Shown one piece after another: positions 1 to 9,186 of a stretch of DNA of 64,000 bases. How positions within the stretch are numbered: the first letter of the stretch is position 1; each line of letters starts with the position of its first letter. The DNA lies in NCBI GenBank assembly GCA_944321165.1, contig CALUKE010000009.1:1-64000 (forward strand). The letters run 5' to 3'. This DNA is from an uncultured Odoribacter sp. Lineage in GTDB: Bacteria > Bacteroidota > Bacteroidia > Bacteroidales > Marinifilaceae. The notes under the pieces were generated by a model that did not search any database, was not told where the DNA came from, and worked only from the letters and a program-made list of their open reading frames with translations. A program made the translations under genes and the position numbers.

Positions 1-130
1 CCTCGCAGTGAAACCACTTTTCGACATATCTGGCAACAAATCTTAATTTGGGTGGCGCATTGACGAAGTCAGGAAAAGATCCTGACGATTCTCCGAGAAA
101 ACAACTACCGGGCAAAATAGATTCCCAACA
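1..130. other. Left edge, no supported gene
   Basis: One plus-strand frame stays open from base 1 to a TGA at 61-63 and encodes about 20 residues, which could be the C-terminus of a gene starting outside the window, but the peptide is not recognisable. A perfect 7-bp inverted repeat (68-74 with 80-86, loop 75-79) follows without a T run. I cannot tell whether this edge is coding or the end of a structured RNA. Confidence 0.3.
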
Positions 131-170
131 AATAAGGACTGCCAGCAAAGACAGTCCTTATTTTTCATTT
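131..170 (+). terminator. Rho-independent terminator
   Basis: An 11-bp stem (131-141 with 152-162) ends in a T-rich run on the plus strand. It would end a plus-strand transcript entering from the left edge. It also sits just beyond the 3' end of the minus-strand glycogen operon, where the opposing T run is weaker. Confidence 0.75.
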
Positions 171-187
171 TCAAGACACAAGCTCCG

Positions 188-3100
188 TTATAACCACTTC
201 ACCAAAGGGAAATCCTGCCGATGAGGCAATAAATCATTCTTCGGATAAATACGAAGAGCCAACATCAACAAACCGGGAGAATCCGGAGTGACGTCGATGT
301 GATAACGTGCCACACTGCCCACCTGTTCGACAGGTTTGAAATCATGTTTTTCACGGATCACCAGACGGTCATTTTTCTGTTCGGCAACAATCAGCTCAAC
401 CCCAACTTCATTCATGTCCAATTCGCCAATCTCGAGTTTCACTTCGCCGGAATAAGATTTGCCCAATGTGATGATTTGTTTGGAACGATTGGGTAATTCC
501 AGACCGGACAATTCGATGTTGTCCCACTCCCGGGATACCTTCTTTTTCCAATCGGCAATCTCTGTAGCCATGGCATAGTCATTCTCGATCATTTTATGAT
601 AACGGGCCGCCATGGGAATATAATATTGTCTTTCGTAATCTTCCAACATCCGGTTCGTCGTAAAATTAGAAGCGACCTTCGCAATGGTATTCTTGATATA
701 ACTGATCCACCGGGGAGAAAGTCCGTTGGCATCCCGCTCGTAGAACAAAGGAGCAATTTCATCATCGATAATGTTGTATATCATCTCGGAATCCAGTTCA
801 TCCTGCATAGACTGATTTTCAAATGTTCTCTCCATCGGCAACATCCAGCCGGAATCTTTCCGATAACCCTCTACCCACCAACCGTCGAGTACAGAGAAAT
901 GCATCACACCATTCATGGCCGCTTTTTCTCCACTGGTACCGGAAGCCTCCTGCGGACGTGTCGGCGTATTCATCCATACATCCACTCCCTGCACCATCTT
1001 CTTGGCCAAATCCATGTCGTAATTCGGCAGGAAAATAATCTTACCCAGGAATTGCGGATATTTGGAAACTTCCACAATCCGTTTGATCAGATCCTGTCCT
1101 GCCTTATCAGCCGGGTGAGCTTTCCCGGCAAAGATAAATTGTACCGGATGTTTCGGGTTGTTGACAATCTCATCCAGGCGGTCCAGATTCCGGAACAACA
1201 GATGAGCCCGTTTATACGTCGCAAAACGACGGGCAAATCCGATGGTCAGAATATCATCGCGCAAAGTTTCCCGGATTTGAATCACCTGACGCGGAGTGAA
1301 ATAAGAAGTTGCTACTTCATCTTTCAATATGTCCTTGACATGATCGATCAGCCGTTTCCGCAACTGAGTGCGCACCTCATACACCACCGCATCGGGTACA
1401 TTGTATATCTGCTCAAAACACTTTTTATCGTAATGATGATTCTTAAAATCTTCTCCGAACAGCGATTCTTCAATTTTCTTCCACTGAGGAGCGGCCCAGG
1501 TCGGATAATGCACGCCGTTCGTCACATAGGTAATCGGCAATTCTTCCGGCATATATCCCGGCCACAAGCCCTTGAATATTCCCTTGCTCACCTCTCCGTG
1601 CAACCAGCTCACCCCATTTACTTCCTGTGCCAGATTGGCAGCCAGATAGCTCATGGAAAATTTCTCGTTCGGATCGGCTACATTGATCTTACCAAGTCCC
1701 AACAACTGTTCCCAACTGATTTTCAAACGATCGGCATAATGGGAAATATAAGTACGCAGCATATTCTCCGAGAAAGCATCATGACCGGCCGGTACCGGCG
1801 TGTGAGTTGTAAACAGCGAAGAAGAACGAACCACTTCCACCGCTTCGGCAAAAGTAAGATGCTGTTCTGTAATGTACTCTTTTAAACGCTCCAGACCGGT
1901 AAAGGCTGCATGCCCCTCATTGCAATGATAGGTCGACGCCTGTATACCCAGTTTCCGCAACGCTTGAATACCGCCACACCCCAACAACAATTCCTGTTTC
2001 AAACGATTTTCCCAATCACCGCCATACAAGTGGTGAGTAATGCTCCGGTCTTCCGGTAAATTGTCTTCGAAATCGGTATCCAACAGATAAAGTTCAATCC
2101 GACCGATATCTACCCGCCAAATCCGGGCATACACATTTCGTCCTGGAAATACCAAACTGATCATCTCCCAGTTGCCATCCTTGTCTCGCACCGGAGAAAC
2201 TGCGATCTTCATGAAATCCTGAGCTTCATACTCCGCTTCCTGATCCCCCATCGAAGACAGCTTCTGAGTGAAATAACCGTATCGATACAACAAACCGACT
2301 GCCGTAACCTTCGTGCCTTTATCGCTGGCTTCCTTCAGATAATCACCGGCCAAAATACCCAAGCCTCCCGAATAAATCTTCAAAGAGGTATGCAACCCAT
2401 ATTCCATACTGAAATAAGCGACTCCATCCCCCGACATGTGGTCTTTCGCGGCCATATACTCCTTAAATTGCGCATAAACTTCCTTGAGCTTATTCACAAA
2501 AGCCGTATCGTTTTCCAGCTCCTTATAACGGGCCAGCGAAATGGAATCCAACAGCATGATCGGATTGTGTCCACAGGCTCTCCAGCGATCGACATCGATC
2601 ATCCGGAACAATTCGCGAGCTTCTTCATTCCAGGCCCACCACAGGTTCTTGGACAACTCCTCCAGTGCAATCAACTTTTCCGGTATTGAACGATGGATCA
2701 TCACGCTCACCCAGCTAGGATTGTTCACTGTCAAAGGTTTTTCTATATACACCGTATCGTTCGCATTGGTAGGCAGATCTTTCAGACGATCACAAACCCG
2801 ATCCAAAGCAATCGCATAGGCCTGCTTATAATAGTTAATCAAATTATCCCATAAGGCAATCCGGGAAACATCCTTGGCATTGTCTCGATCCGACTGCATC
2901 TCCTCCGCACTGACAGTAGTATATTTCTTCACCCACTCGGCGATAGATTCTGCCACAGAAGAAGAATCATCATCTTCTCGACGAATCACTTCAATACCCG
3001 GGTGATTCATGTTGTAATGTTTTTTTACCCAAAGTCCGAAACCGGCCAAAGTTGTCGTAATAGTCGGTACCTTAAATGCCAGACTTTCCAGCGGAGTATA

Positions 3101-4429
3101 TCCCCACGGCTCATAATAAGAGGGGAATACCGTCAAATCCATACCGATCAGCAAGTCATAATAAGGCATGTTGAACACTCCGTCATCGCCGTTCAGATAA
3201 CTCGGAACAAAGAAAATTTTTACTTTGTCCTCTTCTGAATTCCGCAATTTCTGCGCCCGAATTCGATTCATCACCGGATCGTTCGCATTGTCATTCAGAT
3301 AATGGGTCAGATAAAGATCGGTCGTCTTGATTGCCTGATAGGGAACCTCCAAATTATGCAACAACTCCTTATTGGGCCCGGCATGTCCGGCAGGCACCAA
3401 AATAAAGGCCAACACCTGTTTATTCAGTCCGTTATTGCTATTCAATTTTCCCATGGCATCGATAAAAACATCGATTCCCTTATTCTTAAATTCATAACGG
3501 CCGCTAATCCCCAGAATCAAAGCATCTTCATCTACCGGACGTCCCAAAATGGCCTGAGCCACCTGAAGGAATTTTTCCCTGGCTACTTTTCGTTTGCCAT
3601 CCCAATCCGCCTCCGAAGGTGTAAATACATTTTCAAAACCGTTCGGGGTCACTAAATCAACCTCCTTATCTAAGAAATGAGCACATTCAACTGCAGTAAT
3701 CTCACTGACTGTCGTAAAACAATCGGCCTGATGTGCAGCGGTCTTTTCCAGTGATTGTTTGGAAATGACATTGAAACGCCGTGCCAACTCCTCCGGAACA
3801 TAATTCTTCATTTCCCGGTACAAAGGCAAATTATTTCCGGCAACACAACGACCCAAAACCGTCGCATGGGTTGTAAAAACACATCCCACCTGAGGCATCG
3901 CACTTTTCAAATACAATAAGCCTGCCCCCGTCATCCATTCATGGAATTGAGCGATGATCCGCTGCCGCACAGAAGAATTGAAACGTACGAAACTCTCTAT
4001 CACCTTTCCGGCAGCATACCCGAACAGAGCCGGTTCGATATAATCCCACTGCCCACTGATAGAGTCGAGCTTATACTTTTCCCAGAACGAAGCAAAAATT
4101 TCATCTTTTTGCGTAATAAAAGTACTGAAATCCACCAGAATCACGATCGGCTGTCCAGCAACATTCCAACGTCCCACCTTGATTCGCAATCCCTCTTGAG
4201 CAGCCCGTTGCCGCCAGGAACGAAACAAACGGGAATCATCGATAAATTCCGGATTTTGTTCCGTATAACGCCAGACATCCGGTCCGATTAAAATATGACT
4301 ACTGCTGTATTCCTTTACCATATTGAGGGCTTTCGTCGAAATGACGGTATGAATTCCCCCAACTTTGTTACAAACTTCCCAACTTACCTCAAACAAATAA
4401 GCCGGATTTTTCAATTTATTGCTATCCAT
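188..4429 (-). CDS. Glycogen synthase (GT3) - alpha-glucan phosphorylase (GT35) fusion protein
   Basis: This 1413-residue protein combines two enzymes. Residues 1 to about 550 match eukaryotic-type GT3 glycogen synthase: KVGGIHTV (22-29), HEWMTG (163-168), TTHAT (186-190), GRYEFKNKG (near 310) and YYEPWGYTP (439-447). Residues from about 575 match the DUF3417 N-terminal region of short bacterial glucan phosphorylases, followed by a GT35 domain with AYFSMEYG (671-678), GGLGILAGD (688-696) and a PLP-lysine segment GTSGEKAAMNG in which K1169 is the expected Schiff-base lysine. The first half should add glucose from a nucleotide sugar and the second should release glucose-1-phosphate. It is the last gene of the glycogen operon, separated from the GH57 gene by a hairpin. 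In Bacteroides the two activities are, as I recall, separate genes of about 550 and 850 residues. Start ATG at 4429. Confidence 0.92.
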   Translation of the reverse strand: MDSNKLKNPAYLFEVSWEVCNKVGGIHTVISTKALNMVKEYSSSHILIGPDVWRYTEQNPEFIDDSRLFRSWRQRAAQEGLRIKVGRWNVAGQPIVILVDFSTFITQKDEIFASFWEKYKLDSISGQWDYIEPALFGYAAGKVIESFVRFNSSVRQRIIAQFHEWMTGAGLLYLKSAMPQVGCVFTTHATVLGRCVAGNNLPLYREMKNYVPEELARRFNVISKQSLEKTAAHQADCFTTVSEITAVECAHFLDKEVDLVTPNGFENVFTPSEADWDGKRKVAREKFLQVAQAILGRPVDEDALILGISGRYEFKNKGIDVFIDAMGKLNSNNGLNKQVLAFILVPAGHAGPNKELLHNLEVPYQAIKTTDLYLTHYLNDNANDPVMNRIRAQKLRNSEEDKVKIFFVPSYLNGDDGVFNMPYYDLLIGMDLTVFPSYYEPWGYTPLESLAFKVPTITTTLAGFGLWVKKHYNMNHPGIEVIRREDDDSSSVAESIAEWVKKYTTVSAEEMQSDRDNAKDVSRIALWDNLINYYKQAYAIALDRVCDRLKDLPTNANDTVYIEKPLTVNNPSWVSVMIHRSIPEKLIALEELSKNLWWAWNEEARELFRMIDVDRWRACGHNPIMLLDSISLARYKELENDTAFVNKLKEVYAQFKEYMAAKDHMSGDGVAYFSMEYGLHTSLKIYSGGLGILAGDYLKEASDKGTKVTAVGLLYRYGYFTQKLSSMGDQEAEYEAQDFMKIAVSPVRDKDGNWEMISLVFPGRNVYARIWRVDIGRIELYLLDTDFEDNLPEDRSITHHLYGGDWENRLKQELLLGCGGIQALRKLGIQASTYHCNEGHAAFTGLERLKEYITEQHLTFAEAVEVVRSSSLFTTHTPVPAGHDAFSENMLRTYISHYADRLKISWEQLLGLGKINVADPNEKFSMSYLAANLAQEVNGVSWLHGEVSKGIFKGLWPGYMPEELPITYVTNGVHYPTWAAPQWKKIEESLFGEDFKNHHYDKKCFEQIYNVPDAVVYEVRTQLRKRLIDHVKDILKDEVATSYFTPRQVIQIRETLRDDILTIGFARRFATYKRAHLLFRNLDRLDEIVNNPKHPVQFIFAGKAHPADKAGQDLIKRIVEVSKYPQFLGKIIFLPNYDMDLAKKMVQGVDVWMNTPTRPQEASGTSGEKAAMNGVMHFSVLDGWWVEGYRKDSGWMLPMERTFENQSMQDELDSEMIYNIIDDEIAPLFYERDANGLSPRWISYIKNTIAKVASNFTTNRMLEDYERQYYIPMAARYHKMIENDYAMATEIADWKKKVSREWDNIELSGLELPNRSKQIITLGKSYSGEVKLEIGELDMNEVGVELIVAEQKNDRLVIREKHDFKPVEQVGSVARYHIDVTPDSPGLLMLALRIYPKNDLLPHRQDFPLVKWL

Positions 4430-4508
4430 AATTTATTACCGTGTGTAAAAGAGAGTCCGAAGATAAACATTTTTATCCAAAAGACATGACGAAACACTGA
4501 AAAATCAA

Positions 4509-4549
4509 AATTCAGGGATAACATTGTCTGCTCATGAAATCCCTGAATT
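4509..4549. terminator. Hairpin between GH57 gene and synthase-phosphorylase gene
   Basis: An 11-bp perfect stem (4509-4519 with 4539-4549) has T-rich flanks on both strands. It lies inside an otherwise co-directional operon, so it is either a terminator after the GH57 gene or an attenuator reducing readthrough into the fusion gene. A possible weak -7 (TATCTTCG, minus, 4458-4465) lies between it and the fusion gene. Confidence 0.65.
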
Positions 4550-4574
4550 TTTTCTCTAGTCCACAAAGAATTGA

Positions 4575-5828
4575 TTACTTCGACTTGTCAGCCTCAGTGC
4601 GCTCTTCTTCCGCTTTTTTCGGAGTCCTCTCCTTTTTCTTTTCCGTCGCCTCATCAACCCGCAAAATAAAATCGCTCAATACATTCATGTAATTGATAAA
4701 AGCTTCATACGGAGTCGCATACGGAGTAAAGTACTGATGAATCGCCCCATCGGAAAAGAGCTTCGTACACATGTAATAAAAATGGTCACTGGCCTGCAAA
4801 CATTCGAAATCATGCGTCAAAGCAGGATCTTTCAAAGCATATACCTTGTTTTTCACCTTGTAAAGCTCTTCAAAAGCCTCGTTCTGCAACTCATTTCCCA
4901 ACCAGGCGGTCACATCTCTTTCCTCGTCGGCCCAGGAGATCGGATACGGAACATGCAACGGAGCCACCGGCTGATGCTTGGCAGCGGCTTCTTTCGGAGT
5001 CAGGAATTCAAAATTCGTCAATGCAAAGACCTGCTCGGGTAAGTTCGTCATAAAACTGAAAATACCGGAATCTGCCCCCTGATGTTCTCCAAAAGTCTCG
5101 TAATCCATAAACAGATTGACGATTTCTCCATCCGAAGCCTGCAGCCAGGCTGCATATTTATCTGCTGTCAAAGGCCATTGATCCCAGCCGTGATCCGAGA
5201 AACGGAAAGCGATGTCATCACTCAGACGGAAATTTTTCAACAAAAGTTTTAATTTCGGATTGATGGAATTGGTATATACATAATCCGGGCTTTTCCAACC
5301 CAGAATATGCCGGGCTCCCTCGGTCAGCATCGCCTTATATCCCATGCGAGCCACCATGTCGCCGATCTCGTCCGAATAAATCAACTCGGTATTCCGGAAA
5401 GTCACCGGTTTCACACCGAATACCTCCTTCATCAAATCAGCATGCAGTTTTACCTGTTTTTTCAATTCACTTTCATCAACCAAAGAAGCCAGAGAATGAG
5501 AATAGGTCTCCGCCAACAGTTCCACACTGCCGGTTGCCACCAGCTCCTTGAAACTTTCAATCACTTCGGGAGCATATTCACGGAACTGTTCGATGGCCAT
5601 CCCCGAGATAGAATAACTCACCTTAAAATTCTTTCCGTATTTCCGGATCAAATCCAACATCATCCGGTTCGCCGGCAAATAACAACGTTCAGCGACTTTA
5701 CGAGTAATCGTACGATTGGCAAAATCATCGTAATAATCGTTATTTTTGCCTATATCGAAAAAGTGATATTTTCTTAAACGAATTGGTTGATGTACCTGGA
5801 AATACAAACACAACGTCCTCTTGTCCAT
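4575..5828 (-). CDS. Glycoside hydrolase family 57 protein (alpha-amylase-like)
   Basis: A 417-residue GH57-type protein of the alpha-amylase / 4-alpha-glucanotransferase group, probably cytoplasmic as there is no signal peptide. The family marker QVHQP is at 11-15, the expected nucleophile is the Glu in NTEL (E148), and the acid/base is the Asp in FMDYETFGEHQ (D242). The last 25 residues are a highly charged Lys/Glu tail. It would hydrolyse or rearrange alpha-1,4-glucan. It lies 25 bp downstream of the GT4 gene within the glycogen operon. Exact specificity (amylase or transferase) cannot be read from the sequence. Confidence 0.88.
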   Translation of the reverse strand: MDKRTLCLYFQVHQPIRLRKYHFFDIGKNNDYYDDFANRTITRKVAERCYLPANRMMLDLIRKYGKNFKVSYSISGMAIEQFREYAPEVIESFKELVATGSVELLAETYSHSLASLVDESELKKQVKLHADLMKEVFGVKPVTFRNTELIYSDEIGDMVARMGYKAMLTEGARHILGWKSPDYVYTNSINPKLKLLLKNFRLSDDIAFRFSDHGWDQWPLTADKYAAWLQASDGEIVNLFMDYETFGEHQGADSGIFSFMTNLPEQVFALTNFEFLTPKEAAAKHQPVAPLHVPYPISWADEERDVTAWLGNELQNEAFEELYKVKNKVYALKDPALTHDFECLQASDHFYYMCTKLFSDGAIHQYFTPYATPYEAFINYMNVLSDFILRVDEATEKKKERTPKKAEEERTEADKSK

Positions 5829-5853
5829 AATTATATATATTTATTGTTATTGT

Positions 5854-7143
5854 TTATCTTGTTAATTCCCCATAAATCATTTTCAACTGATACGCTGCAT
5901 TTTCCCATTTCAGTGTATTCACTTCATTCAATCCGTATTTCGCGGCAAATTCAGAAAGCGCCGGATAAGCCAGCAGAGCATAAATAGCATCCGCCATGGC
6001 ATCAACATCCCAAAAATCCACTTTTATGGCATGCTTCAATACCTCCGCAACACCCGATTGCTTTGAAATAATCGTCGGTACTCCGGAACGCATGGCTTCC
6101 AAAGGAGATATCCCGAAAGGTTCCGATACGGACGGCATCACATAGACATCACTATGCGCAAACATCTTCTGTACATCCTGTCCCCTCAGGAAACCGGTAA
6201 AATGGAACTTCGTAGCAATCTTCAACTTAGCTACTCTTCGGATGGAACGATTCATCATATCTCCACTGCCGGCCATGACGAAACGCACATTCGGATAACG
6301 TTTCAACACTTTATTGGCAGCCTCAATGAAATACTCAGGTCCTTTTTGATAGGTAATCCGTCCCAGAAAAGTCACGACTTTTTCTTTGACCCCCCTATGC
6401 ACTTCCATATCGGAATAAGATTGAAAATCAACGGCATTATGTACCGTCACCACCTTATCCGGATTGATCCCGTAACGATTGATCACAATATTCCGCGTCA
6501 AATTGCTCACTGTCACCACCCGATCAGCTTCCAACATTCCCTGACGCTCCAGATTGTAAACAATCTGGTTGACATTCTCCCCACTCCGGTCAAATTCAGT
6601 GGCATGCACATGAACCACCAAAGGCTTGCCGGATACCCGTTTGGCCGCAATACCGGCAGCATAGGTCAGCCAGTCGTGAGCATGGATCACATCAAATTCC
6701 TGCTGTCCGGCAATCGTCGCTGCCACCAAGGCATAACGCGCCACCTCTTCCATCAGATTGGCACCATATTTCCCTGAAAACTGGTATTTATTCTTGAACT
6801 CAATCCGATTCTCTTCAGCGCTCTCCCGAACACTCTTGTCCACTTCCCGAGAAAAAGTCTCCGGATTCATATAGGGCATCAGGTTTGATCCCACCTCCAT
6901 AAAATGGATGTTTTTCCAATATTCCTCGATATCATGATACTGATACAAGGATTCCACATCACTGGCATTAATAATTTTTACAGCACTCTGATCTTCGTCA
7001 CCGCTGGCTTTCGGCATCACAAAGAGTACTTCTACTCCCTGTTTCGCCAATCCCCGGGTCAGACCCAGACACGCAGTTCCCAACCCTCCAGCAATATGAG
7101 GAGGGAACTCCCAGCCAAACATCAGTACTTTAATCTTTTTCAT
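5854..7143 (-). CDS. GT4 family glycosyltransferase (glycogen synthase-like)
   Basis: This 429-residue protein has the GT-B fold signatures of family GT4: an N-terminal glycine-rich GGLGTAC segment (about 19-25), an acceptor-side HAHDW motif, and the C-terminal donor-site stretch SVSEPFGISPLEAM. It should use a nucleotide-activated glucose to build or prime alpha-glucan in the cytoplasm. It lies between the debranching enzyme (44 bp upstream) and the GH57 gene. With the GT3 domain of the fusion, the operon encodes two candidate glucan synthases. Trehalose or sucrose-type donors cannot be excluded. Confidence 0.88.
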   Translation of the reverse strand: MKKIKVLMFGWEFPPHIAGGLGTACLGLTRGLAKQGVEVLFVMPKASGDEDQSAVKIINASDVESLYQYHDIEEYWKNIHFMEVGSNLMPYMNPETFSREVDKSVRESAEENRIEFKNKYQFSGKYGANLMEEVARYALVAATIAGQQEFDVIHAHDWLTYAAGIAAKRVSGKPLVVHVHATEFDRSGENVNQIVYNLERQGMLEADRVVTVSNLTRNIVINRYGINPDKVVTVHNAVDFQSYSDMEVHRGVKEKVVTFLGRITYQKGPEYFIEAANKVLKRYPNVRFVMAGSGDMMNRSIRRVAKLKIATKFHFTGFLRGQDVQKMFAHSDVYVMPSVSEPFGISPLEAMRSGVPTIISKQSGVAEVLKHAIKVDFWDVDAMADAIYALLAYPALSEFAAKYGLNEVNTLKWENAAYQLKMIYGELTR

Positions 7144-7187
7144 ATTTCGTTTCTGTTTGAATTTCTTCTAATCATTTTCAGGCCACC

Positions 7188-9137
7188 TCATTGCTTCTCA
7201 TATTTCTCGATCAAAGCCATACTTCTGAGAATTTCACCGACACTCCATGCCTGAGAAATACAGCCATTCGGTGCATAAGGAGGATTACCGTCATATATCT
7301 CGCCGACAGAGCAAACACCATACACAGTCATATCCTCTTCAAAACCAGACAACAACTCTCTGGCAGTTTTGGCAAATTTTTTACCATACAGACGGAAATT
7401 AGCCTCGATATATGCACCCATCAACCAAGGCCATACCGTCCCCTGGTGATAAGCCTTGTCCCGAGAGGCCTGATCCCCTTCGTAAGTTCCTTCATACAAG
7501 GAATTTTTCGGTGCCAATGTTCGCAATCCTTTCGGAGTGACCAATTCACTCTTCACCACATCCAATACACTGTGTTTCATTTCATCGGCCAACGGACTGT
7601 ATTCCAACGAACAAGCGAAAATCTGGTTGGGCCGCACAAAAATGTTTTGTCCTCCCCCATTGACAAAATCAGCCAGATACCCTTTTTCGTCGTTCCAGAA
7701 CACCTGCACAAAACTCTCCTTGATTTTAGCCGGCATGTTTGCCCACTCTTTCAGGAATTTACTGTCACCTGCTGCTTCTGCCAGCTTTAAGGTATAACAG
7801 ACCGCATTATACCAGAGAGCATTGATCTCCACCTGATAACCGCTCCGAGGAGTTACAGGCACCCCATTTACAATCGCATCCATCCAGGTCAGGGCTTTCC
7901 CTGGTTCATCGGCCCAGATCAAACCGTTATCCATCATTTTAACATACTGGTTAATTCCCTCCCGGTAAGCCTTCAGGACAGACTTCATTTTCGTTCCGTA
8001 ACTCTTCCACACCGCCGCATCGTTCTGTATGGCATCGCCGTACTCCTGCACTGCCTTAAAAAACCACATCGGAGCATCCACCGAATTGTAAGAGGCATTC
8101 TTATCTTTGCCGATATTCGGAAATAAACCGTTGTTCAGCTGACGGATCATGGTATCGAGGACCTCCTTACAGGTTTTGGTATCCTGAGCCGCAGCCAGGG
8201 TCACTCCCGGCAAAGCGATGAAAGTATCCCGTCCCCATCTGCCAAACCAGGGATAACCGGCAATAATCTCCGTATCTTTTCCCCGACGTACAATAAACTG
8301 CGAAGCAGAATATTTCAAACAATTTACAAAACTGTTCCGGGGAGCTCTTTCATCCACCAGTTTCTGGAATTTCGCCTTTAAACGACTGGTGGCAACCGCA
8401 TCGACACAAGCCGAGAAAACAATACTTTCTCCTTTCTTGATCGGGAATTCAAAATATCCCGGAACAAACAGATCCTCCCGGAAATCATACCCACGGTTCT
8501 CTTCCTCCATATATTCGACATTATAATACCAGTCGGGAGTTGCCACAAATTCATTTTTCTTGGAAATCTGCATGTTCAAGAAAGGAAATCCATTATACAA
8601 TTTGGAACGGATTCCATTCTCAATCTCCTGGTATTTGGTATTCACCATCATATTCGCTTTCGACAGGCTATGAATATTCCGGTAAGCCAGAAAAGGCTTC
8701 AAGCGCAAAGTCGTATCGGAGTGTGCCTCCAACAAGGTATAACGGATCAATACCTGCGGTTCATTGTGTACCAGGACAATCTCTTTTCTCAATTTCACCC
8801 CTCCCACCCGATAAGTCAGGGTAAATATCGGTTCATATTCGAAATCAACAATATACTTATGTCCCCGAGGTTCATAATTCCCGGGATATTTATGAATCCC
8901 CAGATTGAATTCCCGTCCGTGTTGGATCACAGTTTCATCCAAATTGGAAAGCAACACATGATTTTCTCCGTCAAATTCTTCAATAGGTAATATCAATAAT
9001 CCATGGTATTTCCGCGTATTACATCCGATAATCGTTGAAGACATGTATCCTCCCGCACGATTCGTAGCCAATACTTCCCGTTTCAGGGAATATTCCAGAT
9101 TCACCAATTCATCCTTATTAAATTTCAAATAAGCCAT
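7188..9137 (-). CDS. Glycogen debranching enzyme (amylo-alpha-1,6-glucosidase, GH133)
   Basis: A 649-residue protein of the bacterial amylo-alpha-1,6-glucosidase type. The N-terminal beta domain begins with the GGYMSSTI / TRKYHGLL segment typical of the family, and the (alpha/alpha)6 barrel contains PWFGRWGRDTF (about 296-306), GYQVEINALWYNA and the C-terminal GEIYDGNPPY/GCISQAWSVGE block. It removes alpha-1,6 branch glucose residues. It lacks the transferase half of the eukaryotic bifunctional enzyme, so a partner such as the GH57 protein may supply transfer activity (inference). It is 49 bp downstream of the branching enzyme. Confidence 0.93.
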   Translation of the reverse strand: MAYLKFNKDELVNLEYSLKREVLATNRAGGYMSSTIIGCNTRKYHGLLILPIEEFDGENHVLLSNLDETVIQHGREFNLGIHKYPGNYEPRGHKYIVDFEYEPIFTLTYRVGGVKLRKEIVLVHNEPQVLIRYTLLEAHSDTTLRLKPFLAYRNIHSLSKANMMVNTKYQEIENGIRSKLYNGFPFLNMQISKKNEFVATPDWYYNVEYMEEENRGYDFREDLFVPGYFEFPIKKGESIVFSACVDAVATSRLKAKFQKLVDERAPRNSFVNCLKYSASQFIVRRGKDTEIIAGYPWFGRWGRDTFIALPGVTLAAAQDTKTCKEVLDTMIRQLNNGLFPNIGKDKNASYNSVDAPMWFFKAVQEYGDAIQNDAAVWKSYGTKMKSVLKAYREGINQYVKMMDNGLIWADEPGKALTWMDAIVNGVPVTPRSGYQVEINALWYNAVCYTLKLAEAAGDSKFLKEWANMPAKIKESFVQVFWNDEKGYLADFVNGGGQNIFVRPNQIFACSLEYSPLADEMKHSVLDVVKSELVTPKGLRTLAPKNSLYEGTYEGDQASRDKAYHQGTVWPWLMGAYIEANFRLYGKKFAKTARELLSGFEEDMTVYGVCSVGEIYDGNPPYAPNGCISQAWSVGEILRSMALIEKYEKQ

Positions 9138-9186
9138 AATAACATCTTTTATATCTTAATTCTAATGCATTCTTAAATTTACCTCT

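Noticed and set aside
1-63. Open frame at the left edge
   Set aside because: About 20 codons with no recognised motif; may be the end of a gene outside the window, but not enough to call.
596-1885. Plus-strand 429-codon frame opposite the synthase-phosphorylase fusion
   Set aside because: It is antisense to a strongly supported gene with full GT35 motifs, and encodes no recognised domain.
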